Below, piece by piece: positions 23,678 to 32,589 of a stretch of 32,912 bases of DNA (position 1 is its first letter; each line of letters begins with the position of its first letter). The position numbers and the translations under genes were made by a program. The notes beneath the pieces are model-generated. The model was not told the origin of the DNA. It saw only the letters and a program-made list of their open reading frames with translations, and ran no database searches. Source of the stretch: Clostridiales bacterium. Lineage in GTDB: Bacteria > Bacillota > Clostridia > Peptostreptococcales > Acidaminobacteraceae. The stretch lies in the NCBI GenBank assembly GCA_030446305.1, contig JASUSA010000042.1, forward strand, positions 1 to 32,912, read 5' to 3'.

Positions 23678-24079
23678 TTAAAGCTGACTATTGCGTCGGT
23701 CAAGTTCTACCATAACGCAATTGTAATAAACGGTGTCGAGACCGGCACCTTCAGATTTTTCAATAATTTCAGGTGTAAATGTACCCGGCTGGAACCAGAT
23801 ATTTTGAATACCAAATGCAATCACTTCATCGAGTACTTTTTCAGCGCGCTCAGGTCCAACGACAACATCAACACAGTCGACTTTTCGCGGCAAGTCCTTT
23901 AATGACGGATAGCACGGATCACCGTCGACAGTTTGATAAGCGGGGTTAACTGCATAGACTTCGTAGCCGTAGTGTTTTAACTTTTTATAGATTTTGTTTC
24001 CGAATTTGGCAGGATTATCAGTGGCTCCAACAACAGCCCACACTTTTTTGTCCAACATTTTTTGCATTAATGCTTCCAT
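23678..24079 (-). CDS. CoA-binding domain protein (YccU-like)
   Basis: The 133-residue protein is one CoA-binding Rossmann-type domain. The nucleotide loop 'VVGATDNPAKFGNKIYKKL' is near the N-terminus, followed by 'YPSLKDLPRKVDCVDVVVGPE' and 'IWFQPGT'. YccU-type proteins bind CoA but have no known enzyme activity. The ATG at 24079 has GGAG 7 nt upstream; an ATG two codons earlier is too close to the site. Third gene after hflX and yigZ, 14 nt after yigZ. Confidence 0.88.
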   Translation of the reverse strand: MEALMQKMLDKKVWAVVGATDNPAKFGNKIYKKLKHYGYEVYAVNPAYQTVDGDPCYPSLKDLPRKVDCVDVVVGPERAEKVLDEVIAFGIQNIWFQPGTFTPEIIEKSEGAGLDTVYYNCVMVELDRRNSQL

Positions 24080-24093
24080 ATTCATTCTCCTCT

Positions 24094-24744
24094 CTACATC
24101 TCGATCAATTGATTCTCTTTAAAAGTTAAATACATTTGTTCAGTCTCTCCCATCTCGACTTTACTTGCCGTCATATCGATGATCTGAGCAATAACTTGAT
24201 CGTATGATTCCGGTTCGATCCTCAACTGCATGCTGACACGGTCTGAAAATGACGTTTCAGCCACAATGACAGCCGGCTGATTCATACAGTAATTTTGGAT
24301 TTTTCCATGCAATGTATAATCAAAAACCATGTCTACCGACTGGTAAACACGTTTTTCAATAACACCAGCTGCTGCCAGAACGGCTTTCGCACTATCGGTA
24401 TACGCGCGCACCAAACCGCCTGTACCGAGTTTAATCCCGCCGAAATAGCGTGTTATCACGAGACAAATATCGGTAATGCCTTCCTTTTTTAACATTTCCA
24501 TAACGGGAATACCCGCTGTACCGGATGGTTCACCATCGTCAGAATACCGCTGTACCATATAATCAGCACCGATTAGAAATACCGGAACGTTATGGGTCGC
24601 ATGCCAGTGCTTTTTGCGAATGCGTTCAATAAAATCAGCTGCTTCAACTTCCGTTGTCACTGGGCACGCGTGTCCGATAAAACGCGACTTTTGTATGAGT
24701 ATCTCAACTGCCTCTTCTGCACCCACCGTTTTATAATTCTTCAT
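24094..24744 (-). CDS. YigZ/IMPACT family protein
   Basis: The 216-residue protein has the IMPACT (UPF0029) domain, with 'KSRFIGHACPVTTEVEAADFIERIRKKHWHATHNV', 'YSDDGEPSGTAGIPVMEML' and 'VITRYFGGIKLGTGGLVRAYTDSAKA'. A smaller C-terminal DUF1949-like domain follows. The bacterial function is uncertain; eukaryotic relatives regulate translation. Two ATG codons (24747, 24744) follow an AAGGA site by 4 and 7 nt; I chose the second. The start lies inside the end of hflX (14-nt overlap), indicating coupled translation. Confidence 0.9.
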   Translation of the reverse strand: MKNYKTVGAEEAVEILIQKSRFIGHACPVTTEVEAADFIERIRKKHWHATHNVPVFLIGADYMVQRYSDDGEPSGTAGIPVMEMLKKEGITDICLVITRYFGGIKLGTGGLVRAYTDSAKAVLAAAGVIEKRVYQSVDMVFDYTLHGKIQNYCMNQPAVIVAETSFSDRVSMQLRIEPESYDQVIAQIIDMTASKVEMGETEQMYLTFKENQLIEM

Positions 24745-26041
24745 CATCGTTTCCTTCATCGATTCTTTCAGAAACGAGATATTTAGCATAGCGATGATAG
24801 TCAGCTTGGTTAACCGTTGTCTTTATTTTTGTACCCATTTCTGTATAGTCTAATGATTCAACTTCATAAGTTTCACACAAATAAGAAGCAATACCGCCTT
24901 CTGCATAGGGAATAACAAAGTCAGCCGCAACCATGTCTTTAAAAATCTGCTGTTTGATTGCATCAATTAATGTCTCAAACCCGGCACCGGTCTTTGCTGA
25001 AATATAAAAGACCTTGTCATCACCGCCTTGAGGCAAAATATCTAATTTATCGATTTTATTAAATAGTATCAACTGCGTTTTTTCATGCGCCTTGAGTTCT
25101 CTGAGCACTTGATGTGTAACCGTCATTTGCATTTCATACAGTGCATCTGAAGCATCGACGACGTGTAGGAGCAGATCGGCAGAAAGCGCCTCTTCAAGGG
25201 TTGCCTTAAACGCATCAACCAGACTATGCGGCAGTTTAGAAACGAAACCGACGGTATCTGTCAAAACAAATTCTTTCTTATCTGTTAAGACGATTCGTCG
25301 ATTATACGTATCAAGTGTTGCAAATAGCATGTCTTTTTCAAAAACTTGCTTTTCCGTTTCACCCACTTCTGAAATTTCTATAAATCTGTTCATAATTGAA
25401 GACTTGCCGGCATTTGTATAGCCTACCAGTGCGACGATGGGAACGCCGTTTTTTTCTCTGAGCTGTCTCTGAACGGTTCTGTTCTTCTCTGTTTCTTTTA
25501 TTTGACGACGGATATCATCAATGCGCTCTTGAATTCGCCTTCTGTCTATTTCAAGCTTCTGCTCACCCGGTCCTCTCGTACCAATACCGCCTCCCGTACG
25601 TGACAGGGATTTCCCAAGGCCGGTAAGCCGCGGCAAACGATACCTGAGCTGTGCCAGTTCTACTTGCAGTTTTGCAATTTTCGTCTGTGCTCGAACCGCG
25701 AAGATATCGAGTATTAATGCCGTACGATCAATGACCTTTACATCCAGCATACCCTCTAGATTCCTAATTTGAGCACCCGATAACTCATCATTAAAAATGA
25801 CGAGATTGGCATCGTATGCTAAAACCGCTGTATGAACCTCTTCAACCTTTCCGGTGCCGATAAATGTCGTCGCTTCAACAGATGCTTTGTTTTGTATCAG
25901 TGAATCCACGACTTCAGCGCCTGCAGCTCTGGCGAGCTCGGCGAGTTCCTGCATGGATGCTTCGATGTCAACCGTATCTTTGACACCTAAATTGAGTCCT
26001 ACAAGGACTGCACGCTGTATGCTAAATTGCCCTGAATCCAT
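24731..26041 (-). CDS. hflX: GTPase HflX
   Basis: This is a 436-residue ribosome-associated GTPase that can split stalled ribosomes. An N-terminal HflX domain (about 1-195, including 'ASVEATTFIGTGKVEEV') has the glycine-rich linker 'LSRTGGGIGTRGPGEQKLE'. The G domain follows: G1 GYTNAGKSS near 207, G3 DTVGFVSKLPH, G4 NKID and G5 ISAKTG. The ATG at 26041 has AGGTG 6 nt upstream; a GTG three codons earlier is also in frame. First gene of hflX-yigZ-CoA-binding; a sigma-A promoter lies at 26068-26095. It is divergent from the PBP1 gene. Confidence 0.95.
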   Translation of the reverse strand: MDSGQFSIQRAVLVGLNLGVKDTVDIEASMQELAELARAAGAEVVDSLIQNKASVEATTFIGTGKVEEVHTAVLAYDANLVIFNDELSGAQIRNLEGMLDVKVIDRTALILDIFAVRAQTKIAKLQVELAQLRYRLPRLTGLGKSLSRTGGGIGTRGPGEQKLEIDRRRIQERIDDIRRQIKETEKNRTVQRQLREKNGVPIVALVGYTNAGKSSIMNRFIEISEVGETEKQVFEKDMLFATLDTYNRRIVLTDKKEFVLTDTVGFVSKLPHSLVDAFKATLEEALSADLLLHVVDASDALYEMQMTVTHQVLRELKAHEKTQLILFNKIDKLDILPQGGDDKVFYISAKTGAGFETLIDAIKQQIFKDMVAADFVIPYAEGGIASYLCETYEVESLDYTEMGTKIKTTVNQADYHRYAKYLVSERIDEGNDDEEL

Positions 26042-26067
26042 TAATATCACCTACTTTTCATATAGTC

Positions 26068-26095
26068 ATTATACACCAAAACCCTAATATTACAA
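26068..26095 (-). promoter_or_regulatory. Sigma-A promoter of hflX
   Basis: TTGTAA (26095-26090), 16 nt, TATAAT (26073-26068) on the minus strand. Confidence 0.65.
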
Positions 26096-26119
26096 AAAGA
26101 TTATTTAAAGGCAAACCGT

Positions 26120-26148
26120 TTAACAGCCGATTTCAAATGTGTTATAAT
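26120..26148 (+). promoter_or_regulatory. Strong sigma-A promoter of the PBP1 gene
   Basis: TTAACA (26120-26125), 17 nt, TATAAT (26143-26148), with an extended TGT just before the -10. Start of transcription near 26155. Confidence 0.8.
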
Positions 26149-26205
26149 ACATTGAAGTAATTTGCATTCATTTTGACGTCGATATGACACCAGGAGGTAT
26201 CAAAA

Positions 26206-29200
26206 ATGGAGCGAAAAAACAAGGTTTCTTCAACGCCTGCAGGCAATGGCAGAAGCCCTAAAAAGAAACGAAAAAAATCATCTTTTAACATTATAAATAT
26301 CTTGAAAGTGCTGTTAATCGTTGGCGTTCTCTGTGGGATTATTGGTGGCGCTGTCGGTTATTTTTACGTCATGGGCATTCTTAAAAACATCGAACCCATT
26401 GACCCGTCGCTTATCGAAGCAACACTGACGGAAAACTCCGTGATCGTCGATGATCAAGGCCGTGTTTTGGAGCAAATTCAAAACGCAGGCGGCCTTAGAA
26501 CCGTCGTTCGCTACGATGAAATGAGCGACAATCTGGTTAATGCCTTTGTCTCCGTTGAAGACAAAACATTTTGGCAGCACAATGGCTTTAACTTTATCAG
26601 GCTATTTGGTGCCGTAAAGGATTCTGTTCTCTCCGGCAAGCGAATTGGCGGAACGAGTACCATCACACAACAGCTCGCAAGAAACGTCTATTTGACCGAT
26701 CGTGTGAGAGAACGCAGTATCGACCGAAAAATCGAAGAAGCCTATTATGCAATCGAACTGGAAAAATACCTGAAGAAGGAACAGATTATTGAGGCCTATT
26801 TAAATTTGATTTACTTAGGTTCAAGTGCCAACGGCATCGAAGCCGCTTCGGAGATTTACTTCAATAAGAGTGCCAGCGAACTCGATCTCGTTGAAGCCGC
26901 CATGCTGGCAGGTGTACCGAAAGAACCGCTGCGCTACGCGCCAATGATTACCAAAGAAAAAGTGGACGTCACGGAAGATGATTATATAATCGACGATTCT
27001 GACCCACTCTACACCATCGTCTTTAATACCGGTTGCATCGACCGCTATAAAACGGTTATCTATCTCATGCATGAAAATGGTTATATTTCCGATGCCGAAT
27101 ACGATGCAGCAAAAGAAGTGGATTTGAGAACAAAGCTCAATCCGGGACAAGCAGGCGAAGCACAGATCACATCTTATTTTGCCGATATGGTTAAAGACGA
27201 TGTCATCAGTGATTTAATGGATACGTATGGTTATTCATATACAGATGCTTCCAACATGCTTTATACAAAAGGTCTTGTCATTCACTCGACAATTGATTTT
27301 GATATGCAGAAAACACTTGAGAGCAACTACGCACTGGACAATTTCACAGCATACTACAGCGAATCGACTTACAGTGCTGTAAAGGCATTCCAAAGTGCTT
27401 ATGGCCTTTCTTCAGATGGTATTGCCGGACAGACGACACTTGCAAAAATTGCCGAGGTTTCGGATCTTAATCTTTCACTCTTTACACAAAATATCTATAA
27501 AAAAGGCGTTTCCGCTGAAGAAGTCATTGAACTCAATCGCGTCCTTTACGAAATGGGCTACTACTCCAATAATGAAAATTTCCCAAGGGTAACGGTTCGC
27601 ATAGATTCCGAAGGTAATATTATTTCACAGGAAACAAAGCGAATATTGCTTTATCGACAAGCTAACTTTGTTGATGCCAACAAGAATTTGGTCATTCCCG
27701 CTTCTGATTATCAGTTTGACAGCGAAGGCAATCTCGTCCTCTTCAAAAATAAACGCCTGAGTTTTTATCCGCATTATCAGGATGACCAGCTCGTCAGTAT
27801 TCAAGTGGTTGTCAAAGAAACCTATACGTATGACAATGGCGAAGATGCAGATGCCAAGCTTTCTGCCGGCACGCATAACATCTCCGGACTCTATACTTAT
27901 GAAGGTCGTGATGTCTTCATTCCAAATGAATACAAATCATTTGATGAAAACAAAAACGTTATCGTCGATAAATCATTTTTCACTGAAAACCCAGAATTTT
28001 TCACGATTGATGCAAACAACAATCTTCTCGTCGGCGAAAGTGATTACTACATCAGCAGTACGGGCATTATTCAGCCTCAATCGGCAATGGTTATTATTGA
28101 TTACCGCTCCGGTGAACTCAAGGCCATCGTTGGCGGACGAAACATTACTGGGCAAAAAATATACAACCGCGCAACCAATCCACGTCAGCCCGGTTCCTCC
28201 ATTAAGCCGCTGGGGGTCTTTACGCCGGCAATTGATTCAGGCAAGTATACGGCAGCATCTGTCCTTGACGATATTCCAGTTTACCTCAGCGGTGATCCCA
28301 ATACGCGCTGGCCTGTAAACTGGTATGAAAATTCAAGCAGTTACTCAAAGTATTGGGGCCTCGTCACGCTGCGCGAAAGTGTTCAGTGGTCTATTAACGT
28401 TACCGCTGCATTAATTGCACAGGATTTAGGTGTCGACACATCAATTGCATACCTTGAAAAATTTGGCATAACCTCTTTGGTCAAAGAAGGTGCCAGCAAC
28501 GACTACAACCTTTCTGCCGTTTCACTTGGCGGTATGACCAAGGGTGTTTCACCAATAGAAATGACAAGTGCTTATGGCGCCATTGCCAATAAGGGCGTAC
28601 GCAATGAGACCATCACCTATTCCAGCGTGGAAGATCGTTCCGGCGATATTATCCTAGAAAACAAGCAGGATAAAACGTATGTCGTCGATGAGAACGTCGC
28701 TTATGTTGTACAGGATATGATGAAATCCTCTGTCTTAAACGGTGTTGCCTCATCTGCCAAGTTATATCCAAATAATGATACCATTCCAGTATCGGGCAAG
28801 ACGGGAACAACATCCAATAAAATGGATGCATGGTTTATTGGTTATACGCCTTACTATGTGGGCGGCGTCTGGTTTGGTAATGATATTAACATTCCGCTGG
28901 ATCAGGGTTCTAAAGTTTCAGCACAGTTCTGGCAAAAGGTTATGACAGAAATCCATGCCGATCTCGAACCAATGGATTTTGAAAAACCAGATGGCGTGGT
29001 GACGGCTCTGGTGGATACAAAATCAGGTAAAAAGCCAACCGAGCTTTCCTATATGGACCCTCGCAATACCGTTACCTCAGAAGTATTTTTACGGGGAACG
29101 GAACCAAAAGAGGATGACGACGTTCACGTTGCCGGCAGCATCTGCCTTGAAAGCGGCAAACTCGCCACCGACAAGTGTCCGACGACACTTGTTGAAACAC

Positions 29201-29655
29201 GTGTTTTTGTCAAGCGGCCGGTGCCGTATGATCCGGCAACACATCTTGACAGTGCCGGAAACCCAATGTATCCAGGCGACTGGATTTACGAATTGCCAAC
29301 AGAAACCTGCGATATTCACAATAGCATCAATATTGACATATTTGACTATACAGGTTATGAAAATGTCGTTCCCGCTGTAACATTCCCAGACGGCAGCCGA
29401 ATTGTTCAAAGGCCATTCTATATTGAGTTAACAGACGGTCAAAAGATCTTGCTGCCTGTCAGTACGAAAATTCTTGCAGACAACACCGTGATCTTCCCTG
29501 ACAATTCGACATTGCCTTCCTATATGGTCAAGAGCATTCCAATTTTTGACCTACAGGATTACAATCAAGGCTCTACTTCTACGCCAGATGTCAATAATGC
29601 CATCAACGAAATTGACGACAACAGCAATGTGAAGGAAGATGACTTTGCTAATTAA
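26206..29655 (+). CDS. Class A penicillin-binding protein (PBP1) with a large mid-protein insertion
   Basis: This 1149-residue bifunctional cell-wall enzyme has a basic cytoplasmic tail (1-28) and one membrane anchor (about 30-53). The GT51 glycosyltransferase has Glu118 in SVEDKTFWQH and 'GGTSTITQQLARNVYL' at 148-163. The transpeptidase has SSIK (Ser664-Lys667), SIN (729-731) and KTGT (865-868). Between them lies a segment of roughly 270 residues instead of the usual tens. It contains a peptidoglycan-binding-like stretch (387-415: TYSAVKAFQ...DGIAGQTTLAKI) and five D-x3-N motifs (467-606). The C-terminal 180 residues hold further Cys and a Ser/Asp/Asn-rich tail. The ATG has AGGAGG 8 nt upstream. 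Typical length is 700-900. Confidence 0.93.
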   Translation: MERKNKVSSTPAGNGRSPKKKRKKSSFNIINILKVLLIVGVLCGIIGGAVGYFYVMGILKNIEPIDPSLIEATLTENSVIVDDQGRVLEQIQNAGGLRTVVRYDEMSDNLVNAFVSVEDKTFWQHNGFNFIRLFGAVKDSVLSGKRIGGTSTITQQLARNVYLTDRVRERSIDRKIEEAYYAIELEKYLKKEQIIEAYLNLIYLGSSANGIEAASEIYFNKSASELDLVEAAMLAGVPKEPLRYAPMITKEKVDVTEDDYIIDDSDPLYTIVFNTGCIDRYKTVIYLMHENGYISDAEYDAAKEVDLRTKLNPGQAGEAQITSYFADMVKDDVISDLMDTYGYSYTDASNMLYTKGLVIHSTIDFDMQKTLESNYALDNFTAYYSESTYSAVKAFQSAYGLSSDGIAGQTTLAKIAEVSDLNLSLFTQNIYKKGVSAEEVIELNRVLYEMGYYSNNENFPRVTVRIDSEGNIISQETKRILLYRQANFVDANKNLVIPASDYQFDSEGNLVLFKNKRLSFYPHYQDDQLVSIQVVVKETYTYDNGEDADAKLSAGTHNISGLYTYEGRDVFIPNEYKSFDENKNVIVDKSFFTENPEFFTIDANNNLLVGESDYYISSTGIIQPQSAMVIIDYRSGELKAIVGGRNITGQKIYNRATNPRQPGSSIKPLGVFTPAIDSGKYTAASVLDDIPVYLSGDPNTRWPVNWYENSSSYSKYWGLVTLRESVQWSINVTAALIAQDLGVDTSIAYLEKFGITSLVKEGASNDYNLSAVSLGGMTKGVSPIEMTSAYGAIANKGVRNETITYSSVEDRSGDIILENKQDKTYVVDENVAYVVQDMMKSSVLNGVASSAKLYPNNDTIPVSGKTGTTSNKMDAWFIGYTPYYVGGVWFGNDINIPLDQGSKVSAQFWQKVMTEIHADLEPMDFEKPDGVVTALVDTKSGKKPTELSYMDPRNTVTSEVFLRGTEPKEDDDVHVAGSICLESGKLATDKCPTTLVETRVFVKRPVPYDPATHLDSAGNPMYPGDWIYELPTETCDIHNSINIDIFDYTGYENVVPAVTFPDGSRIVQRPFYIELTDGQKILLPVSTKILADNTVIFPDNSTLPSYMVKSIPIFDLQDYNQGSTSTPDVNNAINEIDDNSNVKEDDFAN

Positions 29656-29807
29656 TTTGTCTCTTGTATGTTCATGCTGAAAATGCACAGTTTCTTCCTA
29701 CATCAATAGGATTCATCGATCATCGTATTTTAAGCATAACTGCGTTTTAAGGAAATCGTTTGGCATGTGAATCGTGTTAAATGCGTTAAAAGTAAACCGT
29801 GTTACAG

Positions 29808-29897
29808 GTGAATAGTTCAAATGTAAATAGTTCAAATGTAAATAGCTCAAATGTGAATAGTACAATTGTGAATGGTTCGAATGTGAATGGTTTATAT
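29808..29897 (+). repeat. 15-bp tandem repeat array, six copies
   Basis: Six consecutive 15-mers, consensus GTGAATAGTTCAAAT. Copies 1-3 are nearly identical; copies 4-6 differ by two to five bases. Another degenerate copy is at 29767-29782. Each junction creates an inverted TTCA-N4-TGAA (or near version). Because 15 is a multiple of three, one frame stays open (VNSSN repeated), but there is no ribosome site. Confidence 0.9.
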
Positions 29898-29927
29898 ATA
29901 AATTCTATTTTAAGTTAATTGTATTTT

Positions 29928-29966
29928 AAAAGGATGTATCATTTCATGTCATGATACATCCTTTTT
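29928..29966. terminator. Long hairpin terminator between PBP1 and thiI
   Basis: AAAAGGATGTATCA and TGATACATCCTTTT make a perfect 14-bp stem around a 10-nt loop, with TTTTT following on the plus strand and TTTT on the minus strand. It would end the PBP1 transcript and probably the thiI transcript as well. Confidence 0.85.
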
Positions 29967-30069
29967 ACGTTCTTTTTATGTTCTTTGTTTGGCGTTAAAT
30001 CCATCGTTTGAGAAACAAGGCTATCGATAATTCTGTCCTTTCCCTTTATAACCTGCGTTCTCTTTCGTG

Positions 30070-31278
30070 CTATTCAACAGCGGTTCTAGGATCTATTGCA
30101 AGCTTTTCCCAGACGATAATAAAGGTTTCTGCTGATTCCACCGCTCGGCCAATTAACCCTTCAACGTCCAGTTTGCCTTCTGAATAAACGAGTTTTTCGA
30201 CTTTTGGCTTGGTGACCACTTTTTCAGGAAGAAATACGGTACAGCAGTCTTCAAACGGCAAAATAGATGTTTCAAATGTCTCAATTTTTTTTGCGACATC
30301 GATAATATCCAGTTTATCATAGGCAATCAAAGGTCTTAAAATTGGCAGTGACACAGATGCATTTGTCGCTGTTAAACCTTCCATGGTCTGACTAGCTACC
30401 TGACCGATATTTTCGCCTGTAATAAGGCACTGACATCTGTTTTTCTCCGCAATTTTTTCAGCAATCCGCATCATAAAGCGTCTCGAGAGAATCGTCATTT
30501 CTTCTTCAGGACAATGTTCTGCAATGCTTTGCTGGATTTCCAAAAGATTGACACTATGGATTTTTAAACGCTGTGTGTAACGCGTCAAAGTCTTACCCAA
30601 ATCCAGTACTTTTTCAAAAGCGCGTTCGCTGGTAAAAGGATACGAATGAAAATGAACCGACTCTAATTCAACGCCTCGCTTCGCCATCTGGTAACCGGCA
30701 ACCGGGCTGTCGATACCGCCAGATAGCAAAAGCATTCCCCTACCAGCCGAACCGAGTGGTAAACCGCCTGGCCCAGGTATTTTATCTGAAAAAATATAAG
30801 TCTTATCGCGCACTTCAAATTGAAGTGTGCAGTCCGGATGATGCACATCAACTGAAATGTCGCCATTGGTCTGACTTAAGATATACGCACCAATTTGCTT
30901 GCACATTTCCGGCGACGTCATAAAAAAACCTTTGTTGCTGCGGCGGGCTTCAACCTTAAATGTTTTGATGCCCTTTGTCGCCATAAGGTGTTTAATTTCT
31001 GCTAATCCCTCTGTTTTCATCATTTCAAAGTCATTTTTAATGCATTTTGCAACACTGACCGAAACAATGCCGAATATACGCGTAACGGCTTTAATGACTG
31101 CACCTTGATCTTCTTCAGATGAAGCAATAAATAAACGTCCGTGCTGGTCGATAACCTTTGCCGATTCAATCTTTGACAGACTTTTTTGAACACTTTTAAT
31201 TAGTTTTTTTTCAAAAAATCTGCGATTATTTCCCTTTAGAGCCAATTCACCATACCTAACCAATATCAATGTATCCAT
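30070..31278 (-). CDS. thiI: tRNA 4-thiouridine synthase ThiI (without rhodanese domain)
   Basis: This 402-residue enzyme thiolates tRNA at position 8. A ferredoxin-like domain and THUMP domain fill the first 170 residues ('MDTLILVRYGELALKGNNRRFFE'). The PP-loop ATP pyrophosphatase domain has 'LLLSGGIDSPVAG' near 183-195 and 'CCTVFLPEK' near the C-terminus. It ends without the rhodanese domain of E. coli ThiI, as in Bacillus and Clostridia, where a dedicated cysteine desulfurase supplies sulfur. That partner is directly upstream (2-nt gap), so the two probably act together. The ribosome site GAAGG lies within the desulfurase tail. Confidence 0.95.
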   Translation of the reverse strand: MDTLILVRYGELALKGNNRRFFEKKLIKSVQKSLSKIESAKVIDQHGRLFIASSEEDQGAVIKAVTRIFGIVSVSVAKCIKNDFEMMKTEGLAEIKHLMATKGIKTFKVEARRSNKGFFMTSPEMCKQIGAYILSQTNGDISVDVHHPDCTLQFEVRDKTYIFSDKIPGPGGLPLGSAGRGMLLLSGGIDSPVAGYQMAKRGVELESVHFHSYPFTSERAFEKVLDLGKTLTRYTQRLKIHSVNLLEIQQSIAEHCPEEEMTILSRRFMMRIAEKIAEKNRCQCLITGENIGQVASQTMEGLTATNASVSLPILRPLIAYDKLDIIDVAKKIETFETSILPFEDCCTVFLPEKVVTKPKVEKLVYSEGKLDVEGLIGRAVESAETFIIVWEKLAIDPRTAVE

Positions 31279-31280
31279 TT

Positions 31281-32435
31281 TTACCTTCTCTTCGTCATTT
31301 TTCTAAGCATTTTATATATTTTCAGCATTTCAGAGGCTGCTTGATTGATCTCATCAAGGGTGTTCAGTGCACTAAATGAAACCCTGATCGTTCCTTCAAT
31401 TTGTTTGTCTGGAAGTTTCATCGCCGTCAGCACATGTGAAAACTGATTTTTTTTCGAATTGCATGCGGAACCAGTTGAAACATAGATTCCGGACATCTCC
31501 AGACTGTGCAGCATGACTTCCCCTTTGATACCATCAAAAGAAAGGCTTAAGATATATGGCGACTGCACTGCCCCTCCATTAACATGAATACCCGCTTCAC
31601 CATTGAGCTGTTCAATCATCTGTGCCCTTAACGTCTCCACGTATTCAGCGTGTTCACGCATTGCTTCACAGGCACCTTTTGCAGCAGCACCAAATGCAAC
31701 GATGCCGACGGTATTTTCCGTGCCCGGCCTTATCCCACGTTCCTGACCACCGCCAAATGTTCTTGGTTTTACATCAATGCCGTCGCGGAAAATTAGCGCG
31801 CCAGTTCCTTTTAAACCATTGATTTTGTGACTGCTGATCGTCAATAGATCAATACCGAGTGCATTCATATCAATGGGGGTTTTACCATAGGCTTGAACTG
31901 CATCAACATGAAATTTTATCTTTACACCATTTGCTTCATTGTATTTTGCTATCATTTCGCCAATTTCATCAATTGGCTGAACAGTACCGATTTCATTATT
32001 GGTATGCATAATGCTGACCAGTTGTGTTTTATGATTAAGTGCTTCTGAAAGCGCTGTCATATCAATTTTGCCAAAAGAATCAACTTCCAGGAAGACGACA
32101 TCATACCCTTCTTTCGACAGCATCTGCATCACATTAAGAACAGAAGGGTGCTCAAATGACGTTGTAATTAAACGGCCGCGTTCCTGTCGAATACTGCCGA
32201 GAATCGCAAGATTGTTTGATTCTGTTCCACCGGATGTAAAAATGACATTTCTTTCGTTGACATTAAGTGATGATGCAATTGTTTCTCTGGCTGCACGTAT
32301 TGCTTTTTCAGCTTGAAGACCCATGCGATGCAAAGATGACGGATTGCCATAGCTGGTGGTTAATACTTCCTGGATTGCCTCCCGTACTGTAGCACTTACA
32401 GGTGTCGTCGCACTATGGTCCAAATAAATTGTCAT
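31281..32435 (-). CDS. Cysteine desulfurase (NifS/IscS family), ThiI partner
   Basis: This 384-residue PLP enzyme takes sulfur from cysteine as a persulfide. It starts 'IYLDHSATTPV'. It has 'FTSGGTESNNLAI', the PLP-lysine Lys204 in SSHKINGLKG, and the active-site Cys325 in STGSACNSKK. This is the Firmicute NifZ-like subgroup next to thiI; the position after Cys is Asn rather than the common Ser. The ATG has GAGGAA 5 nt upstream. It lies 2 nt before thiI in one operon, consistent with sulfur delivery to tRNA thiolation, and possibly also to iron-sulfur assembly. Confidence 0.93.
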   Translation of the reverse strand: MTIYLDHSATTPVSATVREAIQEVLTTSYGNPSSLHRMGLQAEKAIRAARETIASSLNVNERNVIFTSGGTESNNLAILGSIRQERGRLITTSFEHPSVLNVMQMLSKEGYDVVFLEVDSFGKIDMTALSEALNHKTQLVSIMHTNNEIGTVQPIDEIGEMIAKYNEANGVKIKFHVDAVQAYGKTPIDMNALGIDLLTISSHKINGLKGTGALIFRDGIDVKPRTFGGGQERGIRPGTENTVGIVAFGAAAKGACEAMREHAEYVETLRAQMIEQLNGEAGIHVNGGAVQSPYILSLSFDGIKGEVMLHSLEMSGIYVSTGSACNSKKNQFSHVLTAMKLPDKQIEGTIRVSFSALNTLDEINQAASEMLKIYKMLRKMTKRR

Positions 32436-32519
32436 GCTGTTTCCTCTTTCATTTTTTTGATATGGGCGGCCTATTTCGATTTATGTCAAAATCATCATAC
32501 GACATATTTGTCACATGCC

Positions 32520-32567
32520 TTTTAAAACCAGCCTACTTATTATATAATATTTTTTGCAAATTGAAAA
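32520..32567. promoter_or_regulatory. Overlapping divergent promoters of nifS and asparaginase genes
   Basis: The palindrome ATTATATAAT (32539-32548) supplies a TATAAT for each strand. On the plus strand TTTTAA lies 17 nt upstream; on the minus strand TTTTCA lies 17 nt upstream. The -35 boxes are weak. The two promoters would compete for polymerase. Confidence 0.5.
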
Positions 32568-32589
32568 TAATCACCTATCGGAGGTACAC

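Larger units (their letters stand above)
29656..30069. other. 414-nt gap between PBP1 and thiI
   Basis: It holds a 15-bp tandem repeat array (29808-29897), flanked by more decayed units, then a long hairpin terminator at 29928-29966. No gene with a ribosome site was seen. Confidence 0.7.

Noticed and set aside
29808-29897. CRISPR array
   Set aside because: The 15-bp units are directly adjacent with no spacers, and no cas gene is present.
29799-29918. Short repetitive open frame (VNSSN repeats) in the 15-bp array
   Set aside because: It stays open because the unit length is a multiple of three and has no stop; there is no ribosome site and it would begin with GTG.
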